Part shown: positions 8,481 through 18,003 of the stretch, in pieces
Layout of the letters: the number at the start of each line of letters is the position of its first letter
Numbering within the stretch: position 1 is the first letter of the stretch
Source of the DNA: Betaproteobacteria bacterium
Lineage (GTDB): Bacteria > Pseudomonadota > Gammaproteobacteria > Burkholderiales > Ga0077523
DNA length: 49,007 nt
Direction of reading: 5' to 3'
NCBI GenBank assembly: GCA_025350245.1
Contig: JANXYG010000028.1
Span: forward strand, 1 to 49,007
The notes under the pieces: model-generated
Told to the model about the DNA's origin: nothing
The model's input: only the letters and a program-made list of their open reading frames with translations
Databases searched by the model: none
Translations under genes and position numbers: made by a program

Positions 8481-9518
8481 ATGCCATTTCAGGTCACCCT
8501 GCAGCAAACTGGTCATCGCTTCGACGTGCCGGCCGGTCAATCGGTTCTCGCCGCGGCCAACGCGGCCGGCTACACCCTGGCTTATGGTTGCCGCAGCGGC
8601 TCGTGCGGCGCCTGCAAGGGCAAGCTCATCGAAGGTAGCGTCGACTACGGGGTCCACATGCCCTACACGCTGTCGGAGATGGAGAAGAAGGCGGGATTCG
8701 CACTGTTCTGCACGGCGAAACCACTGACCGACATCGTCATCGACGCCCGCGAAATCGGTGGCATGGGCGGCATCGAGGTCCGCAAGCTGCCGGCGCGCGT
8801 GTTGTCGATCGAGAAACCGGCCACCGACGTCGTGGTGCTCAAGCTCCAGCTGCCGGCCAATGTCGAGTGGAAGTTCCTCGCCGGCCAGTACATCGAGTTT
8901 CTGCTGCGCGACAACCGGCGGCGCGCCTATTCGATGGCGAATGCCCCGCACGTCACCGATCACGTCGAACTGCATTTGCGGCACATGCCCGGCGGACTGT
9001 TCACCGACCCGGCGTTCACGACCATGAAGGAAAAGGACATCCTGCGCCTGGAAGGCCCGATGGGAACCTTCTTCCTGCGTGAAGACTCCGCCAAGCCGAT
9101 CGTATTCGTCGCCAGCGGCACCGGCTTCGCGCCGGTCAAGGCGATCATCGAACACATGCTCCACCAGGGAATCGTGCGCCCGATGGTCCTGTACTGGGGC
9201 GGCCGGCGGCCGGCGGATCTCTATCTGTCCGAGCTGTGCCGCCAGTGGGAAGTGGCGCACGGCTACTTCACTTTCATGCCGGTGATTTCCGATGCCGTTC
9301 CGGAGGATGCCTGGGCCGGCCGCACCGGGTTCGTGCACCACGCGGTCATGGCCGACTTTCCGGATCTCTCAGGACACCAGGTCTATGCCTGCGGTGCGCC
9401 GATCGTGGTCGACTCGGCCCGCCGCGATTTTGTCGAGCAATGCGGACTGCCGCCAGACGAGTTCTTCGCCGACTCGTTCACCCCGTCAGTCGACCCCGCC
9501 GCCGCCGACCAGGGGTGA
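8481..9518 (+). CDS. 2Fe-2S ferredoxin/flavin NAD(P)H reductase (CDP-6-deoxy-glucoseen reductase-like)
   Basis: A 345-residue electron-transfer protein with an N-terminal plant-type 2Fe-2S domain (cysteines 37, 42, 45 and 77, in CRSGSCGACKGK and LFCTAK), then an FAD-binding domain (RRAYSMANAP) and an NAD(P)-binding domain (VFVASGTGFAPVKAIIE, YACGAPIVV). Betaproteobacterial homologues are usually named CDP-6-deoxy-delta-3,4-glucoseen reductase, but no deoxysugar genes are nearby, so a general oxygenase or reductase role is as likely. The ATG at 8481 has AAGGAAAG upstream; the open frame before it lacks domain similarity. Confidence 0.9.
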   Translation: MPFQVTLQQTGHRFDVPAGQSVLAAANAAGYTLAYGCRSGSCGACKGKLIEGSVDYGVHMPYTLSEMEKKAGFALFCTAKPLTDIVIDAREIGGMGGIEVRKLPARVLSIEKPATDVVVLKLQLPANVEWKFLAGQYIEFLLRDNRRRAYSMANAPHVTDHVELHLRHMPGGLFTDPAFTTMKEKDILRLEGPMGTFFLREDSAKPIVFVASGTGFAPVKAIIEHMLHQGIVRPMVLYWGGRRPADLYLSELCRQWEVAHGYFTFMPVISDAVPEDAWAGRTGFVHHAVMADFPDLSGHQVYACGAPIVVDSARRDFVEQCGLPPDEFFADSFTPSVDPAAADQG

Positions 9519-9722
9519 GGCGAGGCGGAACAGTTCCGCGACGATCCCCTCGTGCACGCAGTCGTGCTGCCGCATGCCGAGCGGCGAGAGATAGGGTTGG
9601 CGAGATGGCAACGATCCGCAACGACTGCGACAGCTCGCGGCCGAGTTCATGCACCTGTTCGAGATACCAGTCCATCGCCACCGAGCTCTGGCGCACCAGG
9701 GCAGGTCGCCGGTTGCCGTTTT
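9519..9722. other. Gap between reductase and hemY; possible frameshifted gene remnant
   Basis: No intact gene. On the minus strand, just after the hemY stop, one frame reads plausibly as protein (around ALVRQSSVAMDWYLEQV) and then degenerates near 9605. A second frame then reads plausibly (PYLSPLGMRQHDC) to a TGA at about 9500, overlapping the reductase end. This could be a broken gene; I do not recognise the family. Confidence 0.3.
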
Positions 9723-10931
9723 TCAGAAAGCGCTTCGGCGGCGACCCCCACTCGCTTCATCGAGCCGTTCCAGCGCCAGATCGAGTGCCGCGCGACGATG
9801 CAATTCGGACTCTTCGAAGCGACCGGTGTCGGCGGCGAGGCGGGCCAGCTCGAGATATGCGGTATGCGAGCGCTCGACCGCGAGGCTCGCCTCGAAGTAG
9901 CTGCGCGCCTTGCCCCAGAGACTGCCGTGGGCGCACAGGCGACCCAGGGCCATCAGCAGCACTGCATCACGCGGATGCTGGGTGAGCCAGGCCTCGGCTT
10001 TCTGCAACTGGTCGCGGGCATCGCCCTCGGGCGCACGCGAGTAGAGGGTGACGAGTTCGGCGTCCCACTGCGAATCCAGGGCCTGCTCGGCGATGCGTCG
10101 GACCTCACCCGGCATGCCGAGCGCGAGAAAACCACGCGCCGCCGCGGCGGCCACGCCGGGATCGCGCTTGAGGTCCGCTCCCACCTGGTCCCATGCCGCC
10201 CGCAGTTGCCCGGCGTCGATGGCACGCCGCTTCAGGCTCTCGGTGGTCGCGGCCCGCCGCAACTGCGCCACCACCGCCGACTCGAACACCCGCTTCTTCT
10301 CGACCCGTGGCAGGAGTTCCAGCACCCGGTCCCAATCCTTGGCCATCTGGTAGGCCCGCAACTGCAACCGCAGCGCGGAGGTATGCCGCTCGCGAATGCG
10401 CTCCAGGACCGCAAGGCCGTCGTGGTAGCGGCGCTCGTTCAGCAGCAGTTCCGCCTGGGTGATGTGGCGCAGGTAGTCGTCCTCCGGCGGACCGATCTCG
10501 GCCGCTGCGAGATACCGGTCGCGCGCCTCGAACGTGCGCAGCTCGTGCGCCGAGCGAGCGGCGATCACCGCGGACAGTCCGCGCGCCTCGCCAGCGGCGA
10601 AAGCCTTCGCGGCGGCGCGTTCGGCACGTCCGAAACGGCCTTCGAAATAGGCCTTCAGGGATTCCATGAAAGCCTGGCGGCCGCCCTCGCGCTGACGGCG
10701 TTCGTGGTAACGACGGACTTCGGCCGGCATCCCGACCGCGAGGAACACGGCGCGCAGGGCGAAATAGCCGAGCACGAGTACGGCGAGGATCGCCAGCACG
10801 GCGAGATTGATCGACAGTTCGACGCGGCGATGCGGAAACACGACCAGCACATAGCCCGTGTTGTACCGCGCCGCCAGCACCAGTCCGACCGCGGCACCGA
10901 ACAGACCCAGGACCCAGAACAGACTTTTCAT
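9723..10931 (-). CDS. hemY: HemY-like TPR membrane protein
   Basis: A 402-residue inner-membrane protein of the proteobacterial HemY family (not protoporphyrinogen oxidase). Two N-terminal transmembrane helices (about residues 3-20 and 41-65) flank the HemY_N segment, with the typical RRVELSINLAVLAIL and AFMESLKAYFEGRFGRAERAAAKAF. The rest is TPR-like helical repeats. A role in assembling haem-synthesis enzymes is proposed for the family. It is the last gene of hemC-hemD-hemX-hemY; a repeat element lies between hemX and hemY. Confidence 0.92.
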   Translation of the reverse strand: MKSLFWVLGLFGAAVGLVLAARYNTGYVLVVFPHRRVELSINLAVLAILAVLVLGYFALRAVFLAVGMPAEVRRYHERRQREGGRQAFMESLKAYFEGRFGRAERAAAKAFAAGEARGLSAVIAARSAHELRTFEARDRYLAAAEIGPPEDDYLRHITQAELLLNERRYHDGLAVLERIRERHTSALRLQLRAYQMAKDWDRVLELLPRVEKKRVFESAVVAQLRRAATTESLKRRAIDAGQLRAAWDQVGADLKRDPGVAAAAARGFLALGMPGEVRRIAEQALDSQWDAELVTLYSRAPEGDARDQLQKAEAWLTQHPRDAVLLMALGRLCAHGSLWGKARSYFEASLAVERSHTAYLELARLAADTGRFEESELHRRAALDLALERLDEASGGRRRSAF

Positions 10932-10959
10932 TTCAGCCGGTCAGCGCCGGGAGGGTCCG

Positions 10960-11095
10960 GGGAAACGCGCAGCGCAGCGATGCTGAACGAAGGGAACCGC
11001 TGAAGCGAAGGGGCAGCGCCCACAGGGTCCCCCGAGGACGCTGCGCCCCCTCGAGGGGAAAGGCGAAGCGCAGCGCAGCCTGGGGGTGGTCCACA
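10960..11095 (-). repeat. Single copy of the dispersed 3'-end element after hemX
   Basis: A well preserved unit. GCTGAACGAAGGGAAC is followed by the GGGGCAGCGCCC ... GACGCTGC palindrome, the CCCCCTCGAGGGG hairpin and GAAGCGCAGCGCAGCC. It ends a few bases from the hemX stop and fills the hemX-hemY gap. Confidence 0.85.
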
Positions 11096-11098
11096 CAC

Positions 11099-12157
11099 TC
11101 ACCGCAAGGCGCGTTCGCGCGTCGTGCGTTGCGACTGGACGGCACGCAGGCTGTCGGCAATATCCGGCAGCCGCATGCTCACATCGCTGTCGCCAAGCTG
11201 CTTGAGCACCGCCAGCGCGTTGGCGCCGGTCTTGCCGCTGGTGTCGAACTGCTGCCCGAGCCAGCGCGCCGCAACGCGCAGGTCGGCGCGAAACGCCGCT
11301 TCGTCTCGTGCCAGCAGCGCGAGACGCGCCGATAGCAGCTTGAGCTTGAGATTCTCGCGAACGAAATAGGCCTGCTCGGGAGCCAGCAATGGTGCCTCGG
11401 GCAGATCGGCGACACGGATACGCAGCAGGTCCTTGACGTCGCGCAAGGCTTCGCCGCCGAGCCGGGCCCAGAAGCCAGTCGGCAAAGCGGCCGGACGCAA
11501 CGGCGTTTCGCTCGGCCGCTGCTCGGACGCCAGCGGCAACTCGTCGACCGCGGCAACCAGGTTGTCCAGCTTGAGCGTGAGCCCGGGCACATCGACGGCT
11601 GGCAGCGCCCTGAGCCGGTCGGCATCCCGGGTGATGACCCGCCGCAACGGGATCAGGTAGGGTCGATCGGCGCGTGCCAGCCGCTGGTCCGCCGCTTCGA
11701 GCGCGATCAGCGCGGCACGGACGTTGCCGGCCAGCTGCAACTGCTGGCTCGCCGTGACCAGGATCTGCTCGATCTCGGCCAGCACCCATTCGTCGCGATT
11801 GCGCGCGAGCTCCTCGTACAACGATTCGAGCGCCACGCGCTGATTCTGGGTTTCGATGAGGCGCGCTTCGAGCATGCCCATGCGGCTTTCGACATCGCGC
11901 AGCGAATTTCGAACCTGTTCGGCGAGCAACCGACTGTCGCGATTGCCGGACTCCATCTCGCCCAGGCGGCGGGCCAGGTCGCCCTGCAGGGCGGTCGCCT
12001 CGCGCCGCGCATCCGCCCATTGCCACAGGGCAAGCGCGAGGGCGACCACGGCGATGGCCATGGCCGGGTTGATCTGGCGGGCGGCCCGGCTCCAGATCGG
12101 TTCGCCCGTTGCCGGTGGCGATACCGCCTCGGGTGGTGAATCGTGTGAATCGTTCAT
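11099..12157 (-). CDS. hemX: HemX-like protein
   Basis: A 352-residue HemX-family protein, often annotated as uroporphyrinogen-III C-methyltransferase although this branch lacks a methyltransferase fold. One transmembrane helix lies near residues 27-45 (INPAMAIAVVALALALWQW). A coiled coil follows (about 50-115, ALQGDLARRLGEMESGN), then the conserved HemX region (EIEQILVTASQQLQLAGNVRAALIAL). The ATG at 12157 is preferred because it overlaps the hemD stop and directly precedes the family's N-terminus. It probably works with HemY at the membrane. Confidence 0.9.
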   Translation of the reverse strand: MNDSHDSPPEAVSPPATGEPIWSRAARQINPAMAIAVVALALALWQWADARREATALQGDLARRLGEMESGNRDSRLLAEQVRNSLRDVESRMGMLEARLIETQNQRVALESLYEELARNRDEWVLAEIEQILVTASQQLQLAGNVRAALIALEAADQRLARADRPYLIPLRRVITRDADRLRALPAVDVPGLTLKLDNLVAAVDELPLASEQRPSETPLRPAALPTGFWARLGGEALRDVKDLLRIRVADLPEAPLLAPEQAYFVRENLKLKLLSARLALLARDEAAFRADLRVAARWLGQQFDTSGKTGANALAVLKQLGDSDVSMRLPDIADSLRAVQSQRTTRERALR

Positions 12158-12951
12158 GCCGGTCTCGCAGCCGATGCGGTGGCAAAATGCGCCAGCAAAG
12201 CGGCGACCGTCGCGCGGTCGCCGCTGCCGCACACTTCGGCATGCCCGATACCGAGCGCAATCGCGGCGGCGGCGATGCGTTCGTGGGCCACGAACACCGG
12301 GAGCGTGCACAGCACAGCGCGCGCGCGCGCACCAACCATCTCGAACAGGTTGCCGAGCCCTTCACCGCTCGAAGCGGTCACGGCTGCGATGGCGGCGGCG
12401 GCGAGATGCCGCTCTAGCGGCGCCGGATCGGCGATCGGACGGCGGCGCCGATAACACGCCACCGTCGTGAGGCGCGCGCCACGGGCGGCAAGCGCCTCCG
12501 CCAGCAGGCGACGCCCGCCTTCGCCCGTGAAGATGAAGGCGCGAACCCCGGCGACATCCCGCAGCTCGGCGCGCTCGAGCAGAGATTCGGTATCGGCGCC
12601 GGCAGCCGGGATCAGGACATCGACGACACCGAACGCCGCCAGCGCCGCGGCGGTGCCCTCACCCATCGCGGCAATTTTCACGCGCGATGACAGGCCGCCG
12701 GCCGCCCGCAGCGCCGGCCATGCAAAACCGACCGCGTTCGCGCTGGTGAAGATCGCAAGGTCGATCTCGCCACGGGACGCAACCGCTTCGGCCAGGGGCG
12801 CCGGATCGACTGCAGCCGCGATCTCGATGGTGGGAAACAGCACCGGCTCACCGTCAGCGGCCGCGATCAGATCGGCCAGCGCAGCGGCCTGATGCAAAGG
12901 CCGGGTCACGAGGATCTGTCGGCCGCCAAGCGTGCGGACCGGTACGCTCAC
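12154..12951 (-). CDS. hemD: Uroporphyrinogen-III synthase HemD
   Basis: A 265-residue enzyme that cyclises hydroxymethylbilane with inversion of ring D to uroporphyrinogen III. Family hallmarks are the opening GGRQILVTRPLHQAAALADLI, IFTSANAVGFAWPAL at the domain interface, AAMGEGTAAAL and AVTASSGEGLGNLFEM. I chose a GTG at 12951 (AAGGGTGG upstream), which starts right before the conserved N-terminus. An ATG at 12993 would add 14 residues and is also possible. The stop overlaps the hemX start by four bases; hemC is 17-58 bp upstream depending on the start. Confidence 0.92.
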   Translation of the reverse strand: MSVPVRTLGGRQILVTRPLHQAAALADLIAAADGEPVLFPTIEIAAAVDPAPLAEAVASRGEIDLAIFTSANAVGFAWPALRAAGGLSSRVKIAAMGEGTAAALAAFGVVDVLIPAAGADTESLLERAELRDVAGVRAFIFTGEGGRRLLAEALAARGARLTTVACYRRRRPIADPAPLERHLAAAAIAAVTASSGEGLGNLFEMVGARARAVLCTLPVFVAHERIAAAAIALGIGHAEVCGSGDRATVAALLAHFATASAARPA

Positions 12952-13009
12952 CGCCCACCCTTGGCGCTGCGTGACATCCGGTCGAGCGAGCATTTGCCCC
13001 GGGACCAGA

Positions 13010-13948
13010 TCATGTCGTGGTGTCGAGCGCACGCAGGATGTCGAGGGCGCCAGCCGCGGCAAGCTTGTCGGCCACGGCTTGCCCCAGCGCATCGGCGGCG
13101 TCCTCGACATATGGCGCAGCCGCGACGGCACGCACGACCCGGGTTCCGTCCGGGCTCGCCACCAGCCCGCGCAGCGTCACGCGGTCATTGGCGATCTGGG
13201 CAAAGCCGCCGAGCGGAACTGTACAACTGCCTCCCAGCCGACGACTCAAGGCGCGCTCCGCCCGGACGCACCATGCCGTGTCGCGATGGTTCAGGGGTTG
13301 CAGCAATTCGATCAGGTCGGCACGGTCGGCACGGCACTCGATGCCGATGGCCCCCTGACCGACCGCCGGCAGACTGTCTTCGGGGCTCAATCGCGCCCGG
13401 ATCCGGTCGGCGAGCCCGAGGCGCTGCAAACCGGCAGCGGCAAGGATGATGGCGTCGTAGTGCCCTTCGTCGAGCTTGCGCAGCCGTGTTTGCACGTTGC
13501 CGCGCAGCGGCTCGATGCGCAGCGCGGGGAAGCGCTCGCGCAGCTGGCTCTCGCGCCGCAGGCTCGAGGTGCCGACCACGGCGCCCGCCGGCAACTCGGC
13601 CAATGACCGATAGCGGGACGACACCAAGGCATCGCGGGGGTCTTCGCGCTCACCGATGGCCGCGATCACGAAGCCGGGCGGCAGATTCACCGGCACGTCC
13701 TTCATCGAATGCACCGCGATGTCGGCGCGGCCGTCGAGCAGGGCGTCTTCGAGTTCCTTGACGAACAAGCCCTTGCCGCCGATCTTGGCGAGCGAGGATC
13801 CGAGCTTGCGGTCGCCCTCGGTGGTCATGCCGAGCAGCGCAACCCCGAGGCCGGGATGCGCCTGCTCCAGCAGGGCACGGATATGTTCGGCCTGCCACAA
13901 TGCCAAGGCGCTCTCGCGGGTGGCGATGACTATTCGGTTGAGGGGCAT
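13010..13948 (-). CDS. hemC: Hydroxymethylbilane synthase (porphobilinogen deaminase) HemC
   Basis: A 312-residue enzyme that polymerises four porphobilinogens into hydroxymethylbilane. Conserved features are [18 protein letters not shown], the [11 protein letters not shown] loop with the catalytic Asp, [11 protein letters not shown], and [10 protein letters not shown], whose Cys carries the dipyrromethane cofactor. The ATG at 13948 gives the family's usual beginning; a GTG at 13963 would add five residues. It is the first gene of the hem cluster and lies 71 bp after the small exported-protein gene upstream of it on the same strand. Confidence 0.96.
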   Translation of the reverse strand: MPLNRIVIATRESALALWQAEHIRALLEQAHPGLGVALLGMTTEGDRKLGSSLAKIGGKGLFVKELEDALLDGRADIAVHSMKDVPVNLPPGFVIAAIGEREDPRDALVSSRYRSLAELPAGAVVGTSSLRRESQLRERFPALRIEPLRGNVQTRLRKLDEGHYDAIILAAAGLQRLGLADRIRARLSPEDSLPAVGQGAIGIECRADRADLIELLQPLNHRDTAWCVRAERALSRRLGGSCTVPLGGFAQIANDRVTLRGLVASPDGTRVVRAVAAAPYVEDAADALGQAVADKLAAAGALDILRALDTTT

Positions 13949-14019
13949 GGCGGGCGCGGACACGGGGAATGGAGACGATCGACTACCGGCTCCGATTCTA
14001 TCAGCGGCGGCGCCTGGTT

Positions 14020-14541
14020 TCAGAGGTCACGCGAACCGTTGGACCGCTGCCGTGCGCGCCCGGCCGCAAGCTCTGCGAAAACCGTCGGGGTCATGCAGGA
14101 GACGCCCGACCGGGTGATGCGCCCGTCGAACTGTTCCGCGAACACCACCATGCCATCGACCCGCCAGACCCAGACGGCATTGTCGAACGTTCCGCCCATG
14201 CCACCTCGCAGCCGTTCCGTATGGTCTTCCGGGTCGGCAAGCAGCGCGCGCAGGCGCCCCACCACGGTGGCGAATCCGGACTCTCCCAGATGCACCGAGG
14301 ACGCGACCAGGACGCCGGCATCGAGATCCACCATCGCGGCCTCGGCCGGCTCGCCGTGGAACGAGGCGACCACGCCCGCCCCGAGCGCGCAGCGCGTCGT
14401 CCCGGCACCGGGCTCGCACCGGTACTCATGCATCCCGCCAGCCACCAGGCACGCATGACTCAATCGATGCCCTGCGTCATCCGCCAACGCGGGGGCCGGG
14501 GCACCGAGACCGGCCAGGATCAACCACCCGACGACCCTCAC
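14020..14541 (-). CDS. Small exported protein of unknown function
   Basis: A 173-residue protein starting at a GTG that overlaps the stop of the LytTR regulator gene (GTGA), so it is likely translationally coupled. Residues 1-20 form a signal peptide ending PALA-DD. The mature part has four cysteines (near ACLVAG, YRCEPG, TRCALG and VSCMTP), suggesting disulfides, and an aromatic region ([20 protein letters not shown]). I recognise no family. Position between a LytTR regulator and hemC suggests a partner or output of the two-component pair. Confidence 0.7.
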   Translation of the reverse strand: MRVVGWLILAGLGAPAPALADDAGHRLSHACLVAGGMHEYRCEPGAGTTRCALGAGVVASFHGEPAEAAMVDLDAGVLVASSVHLGESGFATVVGRLRALLADPEDHTERLRGGMGGTFDNAVWVWRVDGMVVFAEQFDGRITRSGVSCMTPTVFAELAAGRARQRSNGSRDL

Positions 14542-15311
14542 TTCGCGCCGCGGGCGAACTCGCGCACCACATGGGCCTGGCGGCGCGAGACCGGCAGCCG
14601 CTCGGCGATGGCAGCGAACAACACCTCCCAGTGCGGCTCGCCGCCGTCGACGTTGGCGCGCTCGAATCCCGCGACGTGTGCTTTCGCCACCAGGCAATTG
14701 CGATGCACCCGAACGAAACGGTGGGCGTATTCCTCCTCCAGGCGGGTCAGCGACTCTTCCAGCAGAAGCTCGCGATCACGGGTGCGCACCGTGACGTACT
14801 TGAGTTCGGCCCGCAGGTAGAGCACGTCGGCCACCGGGATCAGCACGATCCGGCCGCGCTCGGGAATCGCCAGATGGGTTCGCGGTTCGGGCGTGGCGGC
14901 GCGCAGCACGTCGAGCCGCAGCGGGGTGAGGGCGCGGACCCGCGACAGCGCGTCGAACAGCCGCCGCAGGCGGATCGGCTTGAGCAGATAGTCGATCGCG
15001 TGCAGTTCGAACGCGGCCAGCGCGTGATCGTCGTAGGCCGTGGTGAAGATCACCCTGGGTCCGTCCGGCAGGCGCAACAGATGGCGCGCCGCCTCGAGAC
15101 CGTCCATCTCGGGCATGCGAATGTCAAGCAGAACGACATCGGCCTCGGCATCCTGGACCAGTTCGAGCAACTCGACACCGGTGCTGGCTTCGCCCACCAG
15201 TTCGACCGGCAGGCTGGTGGCGCAGTCGTCGAGCAGGTCGCGCAGCCGGCTCCTGGCGGGCGCCTCATCATCCGCAATGATCACCCGCAACGCATCGGGA
15301 TTTCGACTCAC
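14538..15311 (-). CDS. LytTR-family response regulator (AlgR-like)
   Basis: A 257-residue response regulator. The receiver domain (1-125) has the acidic pocket IIADDEAPAR, phospho-acceptor Asp63 in VVLLDIRMPEMDG, the Thr in IFTTAYDDHAL and Lys in YLLKPI. The C-terminal LytTR DNA-binding domain (about 150-250) includes RFVRVHRNCLVAKAHV. It pairs with the LytS/AlgZ-type kinase upstream. Odd: the first 52 bp around its start codon is repeated 140 bp upstream, so the kinase stop now overlaps a decoy start instead of this one. Confidence 0.93.
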   Translation of the reverse strand: MSRNPDALRVIIADDEAPARSRLRDLLDDCATSLPVELVGEASTGVELLELVQDAEADVVLLDIRMPEMDGLEAARHLLRLPDGPRVIFTTAYDDHALAAFELHAIDYLLKPIRLRRLFDALSRVRALTPLRLDVLRAATPEPRTHLAIPERGRIVLIPVADVLYLRAELKYVTVRTRDRELLLEESLTRLEEEYAHRFVRVHRNCLVAKAHVAGFERANVDGGEPHWEVLFAAIAERLPVSRRQAHVVREFARGAK

Positions 15312-15452
15312 CTGCCCAGTCCTCCTTGTCGGCGCCCGTCTTCGCTCGCCCGACTCGCATCCCGGCTGCGCCGGGGCCCTGCTCGGTGGCTCTCTCCGAC
15401 CGCCTCATCATCCGCAATGATCACCCGCAACGCATCGGGATTTCGACTCACC
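15261..15452. repeat. 52-bp perfect direct repeat (15261-15312 and 15401-15452) with 88-bp spacer
   Basis: The segment covering the first 17 codons of the response-regulator gene and its ATG occurs twice, identical over 52 bp, offset by exactly 140 bp. The right-hand copy (15401-15452) overlaps the kinase stop. It starts a frame that leaves the regulator sequence after ADDEA and runs into an Arg/Gly-rich shadow. The 140-bp step is not a multiple of three. Confidence 0.93.
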
Positions 15453-16467
15453 CTTTTTCCTTCACATAGGGCACGCGGATATGGACCTGATAGGTGCTGT
15501 CGCGGACCTGTGACTCGAGCTTCGCCTCGGCATCGAAATGCAGCGCCAGACGTTCGCGGATGTTGCCGAGCGCCATCTTGTTGCCGGCATGGTGCCCACC
15601 ATCGCGATGATACGGATTGAGCAGCACCATGTGCACCTCGCCGCGCACCTGGTAGATGTTGATGGTGACGACGCCGGTTTCGGGTGACGGTTCGATGCCG
15701 TGAAACACCGCATTCTCGAGCAGCGGCTGCAGCACCAGTGGCGGCACCATCGCGTCGTGGGGCATGTTCTCGACGTGCCATTCGATCCGCAGGCGATCGC
15801 CGAGCCGCAATTGTTCCAGGTCGAGATACCCGCGGCACAAGCGCACCTCGTCGGCCAGCGGTGCGAGGTTGCGGTTGTCGGCCATCAGCACCCGAAACAG
15901 GTCGGCCATGTCTTCGAGCGCGGCTTCGGCGCGCCGGGGCTCGCTTCGCACCAGCGACAACACGGCGTTGATGCTGTTGAACAGGAAGTGCGGCCGGATG
16001 CGCGCCTGCAACGCCTGCAGACGGGCCTCGGTGAGCGCGGGCGACAGCGCGCGGCTGCGCATGAAGAAGTAGAAGAGCACGGTCGCGGCGGTCGCCAGGG
16101 CGAGCAACAGATGCCGCCAGGGCCCGCCGCTTTCATCGAGATAGCGCCCGGTCACGTCATGCGTGACGACGGCCATCAGACCGACGGTGGCCAGCACCGC
16201 GGCGACACCGGCGCGATAGCCCAGGCGTTCGATGCGCGCGAGCAGCGGCGAAACCAGCGCGAGCACGGCCAGCGACAGCACCAGGACCGGCTGCACATGC
16301 ATCGAGACGATGGAGAATTCCTCAAGGTACGTGGCCGGCGAAGCCGCGCGCAGCAGCGTCGCGACCAGCGACAGCCAGGTCACGATCAGCATCGTGCGCA
16401 ACCAGACCCCGAGATTGAGAAAGCTCGGCAGCCGGTCTGGCCAGCGGTTGTGATTTATACTCGCCAC
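15448..16467 (-). CDS. LytS/AlgZ-type sensor histidine kinase
   Basis: A 339-residue membrane kinase of the His_kinase (LytS/YehU) class. Four or more hydrophobic helices occupy about residues 15-150. The phospho-His motif follows as [17 protein letters not shown], then the ATPase domain with [13 protein letters not shown] and [11 protein letters not shown]. The start is uncertain: I use a GTG at 16467, just before the family's typical [15 protein letters not shown]; an ATG at 16392 is the fallback. The gene is divergent from argH and lies upstream of its LytTR regulator, with the repeat-caused spacer in between. Confidence 0.85.
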   Translation of the reverse strand: MASINHNRWPDRLPSFLNLGVWLRTMLIVTWLSLVATLLRAASPATYLEEFSIVSMHVQPVLVLSLAVLALVSPLLARIERLGYRAGVAAVLATVGLMAVVTHDVTGRYLDESGGPWRHLLLALATAATVLFYFFMRSRALSPALTEARLQALQARIRPHFLFNSINAVLSLVRSEPRRAEAALEDMADLFRVLMADNRNLAPLADEVRLCRGYLDLEQLRLGDRLRIEWHVENMPHDAMVPPLVLQPLLENAVFHGIEPSPETGVVTINIYQVRGEVHMVLLNPYHRDGGHHAGNKMALGNIRERLALHFDAEAKLESQVRDSTYQVHIRVPYVKEKG

Positions 16468-16581
16468 CCTTCCGAAAGCCTGACATGGCGCGGCTTTGCG
16501 CCGATCGGACGGCATGCCGGGCAGTTCGTCTCGATCACCAACATGGCATGTTCGCACAGTCCGGGAAGCCACGAAAACCTC

Positions 16582-18003
16582 ATGCCAACAGATTCTTCCG
16601 CCAGCAGCACGACACCCGCAGTCCCGGCGGCAGCCTGGTCGGGACGCTTCAACGAACCGGTGGCCGAGCGGGTCAAGCGCTTCACCGCGTCGGTCGGGTT
16701 CGACCAGCGTCTGGCGCGCGTCGACATCGACGGATCACTGGCGCATGCCCGGATGCTGTGCCACGTCGGCGTCCTGTCGGGCCCGGACCTCGCCGACATC
16801 GAGCGCGGACTCGGCCAGATCCGGCAGGATATCGACGGCGGCCGCTTCGTGTGGTCCCTGGACCTCGAAGACGTGCATCTGAACATCGAGCGCCGGCTGA
16901 CCGAACTGGTCGGCGACGCCGGCAAACGACTGCACACCGGCCGCTCCCGCAACGATCAGGTCGCGACCGACCTGCGCCTGTACCTGCGTGATGCCATCGA
17001 CCAGATCCGCGTTCTGGTCCGGGAACTGCGCCGGGCCCTGATCGATCTCGCCGAAGTCCATGCCGACACGGTGATGCCCGGCTTCACCCACCTGCAGGTA
17101 GCCCAGCCGGTGACCTTCGGGCATCACCTCATGGCTTATGCCGAAATGCTCGAGCGCGATGACGGGCGTCTGGCCGATGCCCGCAAACGCACCAATTGGC
17201 TGCCGCTCGGCAGCGCAGCACTGGCCGGCACCAGCTATCCGATCGACCGCGAGCACGTCGCGCGCGCGCTCGGTTTCGACGGCATCTGCGCCAACTCGCT
17301 CGACGCGGTGTCCGATCGCGATTTCGCGATCGAATTCTGCGCCGCCGCCGCCTTGGTGATGACGCATCTGTCGCGCCTGTCGGAAGAACTGATCCTGTGG
17401 ATGACTCCGCGGTTCGGGTTCATCGATATCGCCGACCGCTTCTGCACCGGCTCCTCGATCATGCCGCAGAAGAAGAATCCGGATGTGCCCGAACTGGTAC
17501 GTGGCAAGACCGGCCGCGTGAACGGCCACCTGATCGCTTTGCTCACCCTGATGAAGTCGCAGCCGCTCGCCTACAACAAGGACAACCAGGAGGACAAGGA
17601 GCCGGTCTTCGACACCGTGGATACGCTCGTGGACTCGCTGGCGATCTACGCCGAGATGATGCGCGGGGTGACGGTCGATCCGGTCGCCATGCGCGCGGCG
17701 GCGATGCAGGGCTTCGCCACCGCCACCGACCTGGCCGACTACCTGGTCAAGAAAGGGCTGCCGTTCCGCGAAGCGCACGAGGCGGTGGCGCGCTGCGTGC
17801 GCCACGCCGCGGAGCATGGCGTCGACCTGTCACAGATCGACCTTGAGGTCCTGCGCCGCTTCTCACCCCTGATCGACACCGACGTGTTCGGTGTCCTGAC
17901 GCTCGAAGGCTCGATCGCGGCCCGCAACCACGCCGGCGGAACCGCGCCGGCGCAGGTGCGGGCCGCGATCCAGGCGGCGCGAGCAGCCCTGGAGACCGCA
18001 TGA
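16582..18003 (+). CDS. argH: Argininosuccinate lyase ArgH
   Basis: A 473-residue fumarase-superfamily enzyme that cleaves argininosuccinate to arginine and fumarate. Present are [13 protein letters not shown], the [20 protein letters not shown] segment, [15 protein letters not shown], and the flexible catalytic signature [20 protein letters not shown]. The start at 16582 precedes the family N-terminus; an in-frame ATG at 16543 would add 13 residues. It is divergent from the kinase gene, and its stop overlaps the start of the next SDR gene by four bases. Confidence 0.97.
   Translation: MPTDSSASSTTPAVPAAAWSGRFNEPVAERVKRFTASVGFDQRLARVDIDGSLAHARMLCHVGVLSGPDLADIERGLGQIRQDIDGGRFVWSLDLEDVHLNIERRLTELVGDAGKRLHTGRSRNDQVATDLRLYLRDAIDQIRVLVRELRRALIDLAEVHADTVMPGFTHLQVAQPVTFGHHLMAYAEMLERDDGRLADARKRTNWLPLGSAALAGTSYPIDREHVARALGFDGICANSLDAVSDRDFAIEFCAAAALVMTHLSRLSEELILWMTPRFGFIDIADRFCTGSSIMPQKKNPDVPELVRGKTGRVNGHLIALLTLMKSQPLAYNKDNQEDKEPVFDTVDTLVDSLAIYAEMMRGVTVDPVAMRAAAMQGFATATDLADYLVKKGLPFREAHEAVARCVRHAAEHGVDLSQIDLEVLRRFSPLIDTDVFGVLTLEGSIAARNHAGGTAPAQVRAAIQAARAALETA

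Noticed and set aside
9552-11003. 483-codon plus-strand ORF opposite hemY
   Set aside because: The minus-strand HemY is a recognisable family protein; the plus frame has no domain and typical shadow composition.
15700-16581. Long N-terminal extension of the ArgH frame (to 767 codons)
   Set aside because: The extra part lies antisense to the histidine kinase gene; ArgH homology begins just after 16582.
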